This document shows, one piece after another, positions 1 through 4,792 of a stretch of DNA of 7,056 bases. Below the pieces are notes generated by a model. That model was not told where the DNA came from. It worked only from the letters and a program-made list of their open reading frames with translations, and searched no databases. The position numbers and the translations under genes are program-made. The DNA comes from Actinomycetota bacterium. GTDB taxonomy: Bacteria; Actinomycetota; Acidimicrobiia; Acidimicrobiales; AC-14. The stretch covers positions 1-7,056 of the forward strand of contig JAIVIH010000087.1 in NCBI GenBank assembly GCA_020200615.1, written 5' to 3'. Positions within the stretch are counted from its first letter, which is position 1. The number at the start of each line of letters is the position of its first letter.

Positions 1-294
1 GTTCAGGGCGAGCCACGGCTGCAGCGCCGGCTCCTGGTTCCAGTGCTTGACCTTCTCCTCGACCTGGGGCGAACGCTGGCCGGCCAGTCGCTGCAACTCC
101 TCCTGCTCGGCCCTGGCCGCGTCCCCCGTCGGAGGAGCGGGAACTTTGATGTCGTCGCCCGACGCCAGCACGTACGTCTTCCACTTGCCGGCCTCGGGCT
201 CGGACCCGGCCACCACGGGGTCGTCGTCGCTCCCGCAGCCGGCCAGGGCCAGGCCGAGGGCGAGGACGGCGCAAGGGAAGGCCCGGACCCTCAT
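1..294 (-). CDS. Lipoprotein, probable vanadium-dependent haloperoxidase/PAP2-type, N-terminal part (cut by left edge)
   Basis: The minus-strand frame opens at an ATG (294-292) and is still open at base 1, giving 98 codons; the gene continues outside the window. It begins with a short basic/hydrophobic signal and a lipobox, LALAGC, with lipidated Cys20, followed by the acidic linker GSDDD, so the protein should be a secreted lipoprotein. The mature start contains WKTYVLASGDDIKVPAPP, then a Glu/Gln-rich helix and HWNQEPALQPW. From memory, this pattern of W..(V/L)ASG.D...PAPP followed by a Wn.(G/E)PA..W segment is typical of the N-terminus of actinobacterial vanadium-dependent haloperoxidase/phosphatase-superfamily proteins. 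The catalytic His/Arg motifs lie outside the window, so the enzyme class is inferred. Its ATG overlaps the stop of the upstream DM13 lipoprotein gene (ATGA), which implies translational coupling in one operon. Confidence 0.6.
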   Translation of the reverse strand, partial: MRVRAFPCAVLALGLALAGCGSDDDPVVAGSEPEAGKWKTYVLASGDDIKVPAPPTGDAARAEQEELQRLAGQRSPQVEEKVKHWNQEPALQPWLALN

Positions 295-1160
295 GACAGC
301 GCCGCGGCGGCGTAGATGGAGGGAACGGGAACGCAGTAGAGGCCCACCGAGCGGATGTCGGAGAAGGGCAGGTCGTCGGGGATAGGGTAATTCTGCGACC
401 CGCGGGTCGACTTGAGGGCGGCGATCTCAGCGTGGGGACCGTCGGCCATGGCCTTGGCTGTCCTCGGGTTGGGGACGGAGCTGACCCAGACCACGAGATC
501 CGGGTCGTTGAGCACCTCGAACCCCGGTTCTATGCGCAGGGCTCGCCGCCCGTCGGCCAGTCGGTACAGGATGGCCGTTCCCTTCCCCGTCTTGTCCACG
601 TTGTAGAAGTCGCCTCTGCCGAGCACCTCGGCGCCCGCCATCTCCGGAAGCGGCGGTTCGTCGAGGGGGCTGTCAACCTGCTGCTCCAGGGTCGCCTTCC
701 ACGGCCCCGAGGCCTGGACGTTCACCCTGACCTCCCCCGTCTGTCGCCCGAAGCCCTCGCCCTGCCCCGGGCAGTTGCTCTCGACCACGACCGGTCCCGG
801 GCGGTTGGGCACCGGCGGCGGTGTGGAGGTGATCCGCATGTTGCCCGTCTCGCATGACCACTTCACGCGCCACTGGATGGCGCCGTCGGCGATGTTGACC
901 GTGCCGAGGTCCATCGGGCTGTTGCCCGTCACCACCCTGACCTGCTCCCACCGGGGCGCGGCCTTGGCCGGGTTGTTCTCGCTGAGGATGGGGGGGCTGG
1001 TCGTGAGCGTCGACGGAAAGGAAATGGACGGGCGGGTGTCGGAGGTGGCCGTTTCATCGTCGTCCCCGTCGCCGCAGCCCGCGAGCAGGGCGGCACACAT
1101 GGCGATGACGGCGCCTGACCGGGCCACGGCGGAGCGCGGGACGGCAAGATGTCTGGACAC
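291..1160 (-). CDS. DM13-domain secreted lipoprotein
   Basis: This is a 289-residue lipoprotein. It starts at a GTG (1160-1158) preceded by a strong purine-rich ribosome site (GGGAGGA, about 5 nt upstream). The signal peptide ends in the lipobox LLAGC with lipidated Cys29, then an Asp-rich and Ser/Thr/Pro-rich linker to about residue 65. Residues about 70-172 form an unassigned, probably beta-rich domain (IQWRVKWSCETG...) with two cysteines, C104 and C130, that could pair. Residues about 181-288 match the DM13 pattern: GDFYNVDKTGKGTAILYR, RALRIEPGFEVLNDPDLVVW, GSQNYPIPDDLPFSDIRSVGLYC, and the near-terminal Cys276. DM13 domains are thought to act in extracellular redox chemistry or electron transfer through that Cys. 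The gene is first of a minus-strand pair, overlapping the next lipoprotein gene by 4 bp. The DM13 call is fairly firm; the biological role is unknown. Confidence 0.8.
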   Translation of the reverse strand: MSRHLAVPRSAVARSGAVIAMCAALLAGCGDGDDDETATSDTRPSISFPSTLTTSPPILSENNPAKAAPRWEQVRVVTGNSPMDLGTVNIADGAIQWRVKWSCETGNMRITSTPPPVPNRPGPVVVESNCPGQGEGFGRQTGEVRVNVQASGPWKATLEQQVDSPLDEPPLPEMAGAEVLGRGDFYNVDKTGKGTAILYRLADGRRALRIEPGFEVLNDPDLVVWVSSVPNPRTAKAMADGPHAEIAALKSTRGSQNYPIPDDLPFSDIRSVGLYCVPVPSIYAAAALS

Positions 1161-1196
1161 GGTTCCTCCCTCTCCTCGGGTCTCAACCTAGCGAGC

Positions 1197-1229
1197 CCGC
1201 GTAAACGCGGCGTAGGCGCTTCGTAAGCG
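1197..1229. repeat. Two adjacent short inverted repeats
   Basis: The first is CCGCG-TAAA-CGCGG (1197-1210), a perfect 5-bp stem with a 4-nt loop. The second is CGCTT-CGT-AAGCG (1217-1229), a perfect 5-bp stem with a 3-nt loop. They sit between the two divergent starts and could be regulator half-sites or transcript hairpins. Stems this short can arise by chance in GC-rich DNA. Confidence 0.35.
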
Positions 1230-1250
1230 GGCAGGAGAACGGGCAGGAGA
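1228..1250. repeat. Tandem 11-bp direct repeat in the divergent promoter region
   Basis: CGGGCAGGAGA occurs at 1228-1238 and again, identically, at 1240-1250, a period of 12 bp. It lies just upstream of the plus-strand TANNNT candidate (1258-1263), where an activator or an alternative sigma factor could bind. The function is inferred from position; the repeat itself is exact. Confidence 0.6.
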
Positions 1251-1310
1251 TGAGGGTTAGCGTGTCGAAAATGTTCCACGAGGGTGGCACGCCAGCTGGG
1301 GCACGCCCGG

Positions 1311-1338
1311 GGCAGCCCCCGACAGAGGGGGCACTGCC
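1311..1338 (+). other. Hairpin in the predicted spoVS leader
   Basis: GGCAGCCCCC (1311-1320) can pair with GGGGG (1327-1331) and CTGCC (1334-1338), giving ten base pairs with a 6-nt loop and a 2-nt bulge (CA). There is no T-tract after it on either strand, so it does not look like an intrinsic terminator. It ends 43 nt before the spoVS start and could affect leader stability or translation. Confidence 0.4.
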
Positions 1339-1366
1339 AGGTGACCGCCGTTTGGGAGGCTCAGTG

Positions 1367-1374
1367 GGGGGAGG
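1367..1374 (+). promoter_or_regulatory. Ribosome binding site that fixes the spoVS start
   Basis: GGGGAGGG sits 7 nt before GTG 1382 and matches the anti-Shine-Dalgarno core. It favours this start over the longer in-frame ATG at 1250. Confidence 0.65.
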
Positions 1375-1381
1375 GACAGCA

Positions 1382-1747
1382 GTGGAGGTCCTGAAGGTTT
1401 CGAGCAAGTCAAACCCGAACGCGGTGGCCGGTGCTCTGGCGGGGGTCCTGCGCCAGTCCGGGGCGGTCGAGGTGCAGGTGGTGGGGGCCGGGGCCCTCAA
1501 CCAGGCCATAAAGGCCATCGCCATTGCCCGGGGTTTCGTGGCCCCGTCGAACATCGACCTGGTGTGCATCCCCACCTTCGCCGACATCGAGATCGACGGC
1601 GAGGGTCGCACGGCCATCCGGTTGGCGGTCGAGGACCGGTCGCGCCGGTCGGGCACGCCCGAGGAGAACGGTGCTGCGGTCACCCGCAACGGGACGTACC
1701 GTCCCTTGTACCCGACCCCCGCCGCGCCGCCCGTCCTGACGACCTAA
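1382..1747 (+). CDS. spoVS: Stage V sporulation protein S (SpoVS)-family, Alba-like protein
   Basis: The 121-residue product starts VEVLKVSSKSNPNAVAGALA and continues through AGALNQAIKAIAIARGF, APSNIDLVCIPTFADI and DGEGRTAIRLAVE, the near-invariant SpoVS signature (residues 1-86). SpoVS has an Alba-like nucleic-acid-binding fold; in Bacillus it affects coat assembly and septation, but it is also found in non-spore-formers, where its job is unclear. The GTG at 1382 is chosen because the family begins at this exact residue and a good ribosome site, GGGGAGGG (1367-1374), lies 7 nt upstream. An in-frame ATG at 1250 would add a 44-residue low-complexity extension and is unlikely. Unlike the usual roughly 86-residue protein, this one carries a tail of about 35 residues rich in Pro, Thr and Arg. 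It stops 42 bp before miaB, echoing the spoVS-miaB neighbourhood of Bacillus. Confidence 0.92.
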   Translation: MEVLKVSSKSNPNAVAGALAGVLRQSGAVEVQVVGAGALNQAIKAIAIARGFVAPSNIDLVCIPTFADIEIDGEGRTAIRLAVEDRSRRSGTPEENGAAVTRNGTYRPLYPTPAAPPVLTT

Positions 1748-1777
1748 CTGCACGTCGGGGAGCGGGAAGCCATCCCC

Positions 1778-1783
1778 TACGCT
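1778..1783 (+). promoter_or_regulatory. Possible -10 element for a leaderless miaB transcript
   Basis: TACGCT fits the actinobacterial TANNNT -10 consensus and ends 6 nt before the miaB GTG (1790). That is the spacing expected when transcription starts on the first base of the start codon. No well-spaced Shine-Dalgarno is present ahead of miaB. No clear -35 hexamer was seen, so this is a suggestion only. Confidence 0.35.
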
Positions 1784-1789
1784 GGGGCG

Positions 1790-3190
1790 GTGGCGCGCAC
1801 TTATCTCGTCCGCACCTTCGGGTGCCAGATGAACGAGCACGACTCCGAACGCCTGGCCGGGCTTCTGGAGGCTGAAGGCTACGAGCGCACCGACAGCGCG
1901 GACGCGGCCGATGTCGTCGTCCTCAACACCTGTTGCATCCGGGAGAACGCCGACAATCGCCTGTACGGGCACCTAGGGCACCTGAAGGCGCTCAAGGAGC
2001 GTCGCCCGGGGATGCAGATCGCGGTGGGCGGCTGCCTGGCCCAGAAGGACCAGGGCCTGATCCAGGAGCGGGCGCCCCAGGTCGACGCCGTCTTCGGCAC
2101 CCACAACGTCGGCCGGGCCGTGGAGCTGCTGCGGCAGGCCGCCGAACGCGGGCCTGTCACCGAGATCTGGGACGGGGCCCACCTCGACGACGACGCCGGA
2201 TTCCCCTCGGCCCTGCCCGTCCGCCGGGACCTTCCTTACACGGCGTGGGTGTCCATCCAGATCGGCTGCGACAACGCCTGCGCCTTCTGCATCGTGCCCG
2301 CGGTGCGCGGCGCCGAGATCAGCCGGCCCTTCGAGGGGATCGTGGCCGAGGTCGAGGGCCTGGCCGCGGCGGGCACCACCGAGATCACCCTCCTGGGGCA
2401 GAACGTCAACTCCTACGGCCGGGATCTGGCCGCCCGGCAGTTCCGGCCCCTCTTTGCCGAGCTCCTGCTCGCCCTCGGACGGGTCGAGGGCATCCGGCGC
2501 CTTCGCTACACGAGCCCCCACCCCAAAGACCTGCGCCCGGACACCATCGAGGCCATGGCCACCACACCGGCGGTGTGTGAGCACCTGCACCTCCCGCTGC
2601 AGTCGGGGAGCGACCGGGTGCTGGCGGCCATGCACCGGGGCTACACCGCCCGGCGCTACCTGGACCGGCTAGGCGAGGCTCGGTCTTCCATCCCCGACCT
2701 GGCCGTCACCACCGACATCATCGTGGGCTTCCCGGGCGAGACGGACGACGACTTCGAGCAGACCCTGGGAGTGGTGGCCGAGGCCGAGTACGACAGCGCC
2801 TACACGTTCCTGTTCTCCCCCCGGCCGGGCACCGAGGCGGCGACGATGTCCGACCAGTTCGTGCCTGCCGATGTCGCCGCCGAGCGCTTCGAGCGCCTGC
2901 GGGTCGTGGTGGAGCGTTCCGCCCTGGCCAAGCACCGGGCGCGGATCGGAAGGACCGAGGAGGTCCTGGTCGAGGGTCCGAGCAAGAAGGACCCTACGGT
3001 CGTCACGGGGCGGACGAGGCAGGGCAAGCTTCTCCACTTCCGGGCTACCGCCGAGGCGGCCCCGCCGGCGCCGGGCAGCTATGCCCTCGTCGAGGTCACC
3101 GACGCCGCGCCCCACCACCTCAAGGGCGACCTGGTGGAGGTCACCGCCCGTTCCCGCCACCGGAACCTGATCCCGCTGACCGTGGTTTGA
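1790..3190 (+). CDS. miaB: tRNA-2-methylthio-N6-dimethylallyladenosine synthase MiaB
   Basis: This 466-residue radical-SAM methylthiotransferase turns i6A37 into ms2i6A37 on tRNA, using the i6A made by MiaA. It shows all three MiaB domains. The N-terminal UPF0004 domain has cluster-binding Cys12 (TFGCQMN), Cys48 (NTCCIREN) and Cys82 (GGCLAQ). The radical-SAM barrel has GCDNACAFCIVP, the CxxxCxxC cluster site at C160, C164 and C167, followed by LLGQNVNSYG, TSPHP, HLPLQSGSDRVL and TTDIIVGFPGET. The C-terminal TRAM domain covers about residues 385-450. Length and motif order are normal, with no sign of damage. GTG 1790 is the only ATG/GTG/TTG start after the in-frame stop at 1745. A short gap and a hairpin separate it from miaA. 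Confidence 0.96.
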   Translation: MARTYLVRTFGCQMNEHDSERLAGLLEAEGYERTDSADAADVVVLNTCCIRENADNRLYGHLGHLKALKERRPGMQIAVGGCLAQKDQGLIQERAPQVDAVFGTHNVGRAVELLRQAAERGPVTEIWDGAHLDDDAGFPSALPVRRDLPYTAWVSIQIGCDNACAFCIVPAVRGAEISRPFEGIVAEVEGLAAAGTTEITLLGQNVNSYGRDLAARQFRPLFAELLLALGRVEGIRRLRYTSPHPKDLRPDTIEAMATTPAVCEHLHLPLQSGSDRVLAAMHRGYTARRYLDRLGEARSSIPDLAVTTDIIVGFPGETDDDFEQTLGVVAEAEYDSAYTFLFSPRPGTEAATMSDQFVPADVAAERFERLRVVVERSALAKHRARIGRTEEVLVEGPSKKDPTVVTGRTRQGKLLHFRATAEAAPPAPGSYALVEVTDAAPHHLKGDLVEVTARSRHRNLIPLTVV

Positions 3191-3192
3191 GG

Positions 3193-3210
3193 GGCCGCGT
3201 GAGGGCGGCC
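3193..3210 (+). terminator. Short GC hairpin just after the miaB stop
   Basis: GGCCGC-GTGAGG-GCGGCC forms a perfect 6-bp stem with a 6-nt loop, beginning 3 nt after the miaB TGA, followed only by GTTT. It could be a weak or partial terminator or an RNA-processing barrier between miaB and miaA. The T-run is poor, so real termination is uncertain. Confidence 0.3.
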
Positions 3211-3247
3211 GTTTGAGAGCGGCGACCTGAGCCGGCACCTGGCCCTC

Positions 3248-4009
3248 GTGGGCCCCACAGCCTCGGGCAAGTCGGCGCTCGCCCTGCACGTCGCCGCCCG
3301 CCTGCCGGGGGTGGAGATCGTCTCCATCGACTCCATGCAGGTCTACCGGGGGATGGACGTGGGGACGGCCAAACCCTCAGCTGCCGACCGGCGGGCTGTG
3401 CCTCACCACCTGATCGACCTGGCCGACCCCTCGGAGTCCTTCTCCCTCGGTCGGTTCCAGGCCGCGGCGGCCGAGACCCTGAGCGCGATCGAGGGGCGCG
3501 GGAACCGGGCCCTGCTGGTCGGCGGCACCGGCCTGTACTTCCAGGCCGTGGTCGACGGCCTGACCGTGCCCGGGGCGTGGCCGGAGCTGCGCCAGGAGTT
3601 GGAGGTGGAGGCGGCCATGCCTGCCGGCGTCGGGGCGCTGTACGAGCGCCTGGCGCGGGCCGACCCTCCGGCTGCCGCCCGTATCGAGCCGGCGAACGTC
3701 CGTCGTATCGTCCGGGCTCTGGAGGTCACGCTGGGCAGTGGACGGCCGTTCTCGTCGTTCGGCCCAGGAATGAGCGCCTTCCCCCCGACCCGCTTCCGGT
3801 TGGCCGGCCTGTGGCTGTCCCGGGCGGTCGTCGCTGGTCGCATCGCCGACCGGTACGGCAGCCAGCTCGCCGCCGGCTTCCTCGACGAGGTGCGGGAGCT
3901 GGCCCGCCGCCCGGCCGGCCTGTCCCGAACCGCCCGTCAGGCCCTCGGGTACCGCGAGCGCAAACCCGTTCGCCGTGCTCCCCGCCCTGCTGGGACACTG
4001 GGAGGGCTG
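3248..4009 (+). CDS. miaA: tRNA dimethylallyltransferase MiaA, C-terminally damaged and reading into dapF
   Basis: MiaA transfers dimethylallyl to A37 of UNN-reading tRNAs. Visible are the P-loop GPTASGKS (residues 2-9), the DSMQVYRGMDVGTAKP segment with catalytic Asp28, HHLIDLADPSESFS, GGTGLYFQ (92-99) and NVRRIVRALEV. The match holds to ALGYRE (234-237), then the family C-terminus, including the R..ARRQ..WF helix, is missing. Just after the break another frame reads ANPFAVLPALLGHWEG and stops at TGA 4008-4010, overlapping the dapF ATG. That looks like the original C-terminus, shifted by a deletion of roughly 45 codons whose length is not a multiple of three. The current frame has no stop until the end of dapF. 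The start is also poor: GTG 3248 would remove the first beta strand (LALV). CTG 3227, with GAGAG upstream, would restore SRHLALVGPTASGKS. Activity is doubtful as written. Confidence 0.85.
4000..4006 (+). promoter_or_regulatory. Ribosome binding site that decides the dapF start
   Basis: GGGAGGG lies 3 nt before ATG 4010; the GGAGG core is 4 nt away. With the TGATG overlap of the apparent old miaA stop (4008-4010), it marks 4010 as the independent start of dapF even though the upstream frame is now open. Confidence 0.6.
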
Positions 4010-4792
4010 ATGCGCCTCCGCAAGTACCACGGCCTGGGGAACGACTTCCTGATCCTCCTCGATCCCGACGATCGCCAGCCGGTCGACGGCTTATTGGCGC
4101 GGGCCGTGTGCGACCGCCACCGCGGCGTGGGCGCGGACGGCCTCATCCGGGTGGGACGTCACCTGACCATGGAGCTGTACAACGCCGACGGCGGGCGGGC
4201 CGAAACCAGCGGAAACGGCCTGCGATGCGTGGCCCGGGCCGTGGTCGACGCCGGCTTGGCGCCCGGGCCGCAGTTTGCGGTGCAGACCGACGCCGGCCGC
4301 CGGGAGCTCACCCTCCATCCCAACGGGTCGATCACCGTCGACATGGGGATCGCCAAGGTGGAGGCGCACCGCAGCCCCGACCTCCGCCGCTGCACCCTGC
4401 TCGACCTCGGCAACCCCCACGTCGTGCTGGAGGTCAGCGACCTCGAGAAGCTCGACGTGGCCGAAGAGGTCGACGCCGTGAACCAGATCTACCCCGGTGG
4501 CACCAACGTCGAGTTCGTGGTGCCGGGGCCAGGGCGGGGGGAGCTGAGCATGCGGGTGTGGGAGCGAGGGGTGGGGGAGACCCTCGCCTGCGGGAGCGGG
4601 GCGTGCGCTGCCGCCTTCGCCGCCCACGGTTGGGGCCTGGTCGACCACGAGGTCACCGTCCACCAGCCGGGGGGCGACGTGCTGGTCGAGCTGACGGGCG
4701 GGACGATCCGGCTCACGGGTCCGGCCGAGTACGTGTGCGACGTGGACTACCCGAACGTCCAACCCGATGGGAGCGCGCCGGCATGGCCCTGA
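4010..4792 (+). CDS. dapF: Diaminopimelate epimerase DapF, with Ser at the first catalytic Cys position
   Basis: DapF interconverts LL- and meso-diaminopimelate for lysine and peptidoglycan synthesis. The 260-residue product starts MRLRKYHGLGNDF, the standard family N-terminus, and continues with DRHRGVGADGL, NADGGRAETSGNGLRC (58-73), DLGNPHVVLEV, GGTNVEFV and RGVGETLACGSGACAAAF. The second catalytic cysteine is present (Cys194, ACGSG). The first, usually in a CGNG motif, is Ser67 here (SGNG; codon AGC at 4208-4210). I believe SGNG variants occur in some actinobacterial DapFs but cannot check; otherwise reduced activity or altered chemistry would be expected. ATG 4010 overlaps the apparent old miaA stop (TGATG). 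The gene overlaps hflX by 10 bp. As written, it can also be translated as the second half of a MiaA-DapF fusion. Confidence 0.93.
   Translation: MRLRKYHGLGNDFLILLDPDDRQPVDGLLARAVCDRHRGVGADGLIRVGRHLTMELYNADGGRAETSGNGLRCVARAVVDAGLAPGPQFAVQTDAGRRELTLHPNGSITVDMGIAKVEAHRSPDLRRCTLLDLGNPHVVLEVSDLEKLDVAEEVDAVNQIYPGGTNVEFVVPGPGRGELSMRVWERGVGETLACGSGACAAAFAAHGWGLVDHEVTVHQPGGDVLVELTGGTIRLTGPAEYVCDVDYPNVQPDGSAPAWP

Larger units (their letters stand above)
1161..1381. promoter_or_regulatory. Divergent intergenic control region between the lipoprotein pair and spoVS
   Basis: These 221 bp separate the minus-strand lipoprotein operon from the plus-strand spoVS-miaB series, so both promoters should lie here. 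I see the minus-strand ribosome site at about 1163-1175, a minus-strand TAGGTT (1190-1185) that fits a TANNNT -10 element, two short hairpins (1197-1210 and 1217-1229), a tandem direct repeat (1228-1250), a plus-strand TAGCGT (1258-1263) that also fits TANNNT, a longer hairpin (1311-1338) and the spoVS ribosome site (1367-1374). Neither -10 candidate has a clear -35 hexamer, so the promoter positions are guesses. No convincing small gene was found. Confidence 0.5.
3248..4792 (+). other. Fused miaA-dapF open frame (514 codons)
   Basis: The miaA and dapF frames are now identical and no stop lies between them, so one continuous protein of 514 residues is encoded. The joint (about 3959-4009) codes for RKPVRRAPRPAGTLGG, an out-of-frame reading of what looks like the MiaA tail. 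A MiaA-DapF fusion makes no obvious metabolic sense, because tRNA modification and DAP epimerisation are unrelated. I read it as a by-product of a deletion or sequence error. An automatic gene caller would probably report it as one gene. Confidence 0.7.

Noticed and set aside
47..857. Plus-strand open frames over the lipoprotein genes
   Set aside because: The minus strand gives signal peptides, lipoboxes and a DM13 domain. The plus-strand frames give only Arg/Pro/Gly-rich sequence.
1311..1338. Intrinsic terminator between the divergent genes
   Set aside because: No T-run follows on either strand, and it lies inside the expected spoVS leader.
1250..1381. In-frame N-terminal extension of SpoVS from ATG 1250
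   Set aside because: The extra 44 residues are low-complexity and unlike the family. The well-placed ribosome site and the family start point both indicate GTG 1382.
3577..4782. Open frame extending hflX upstream by about 400 codons
   Set aside because: The translation is Arg/Pro/Gly-rich out-of-frame reading of miaA and dapF. HflX homology begins right at ATG 4783.
3248..4792. A genuinely new bifunctional MiaA-DapF enzyme
   Set aside because: The linker is an out-of-frame reading of an apparent MiaA tail, a conserved MiaA region is missing, and dapF keeps its own ATG and ribosome site. Deletion or sequence error explains it better.
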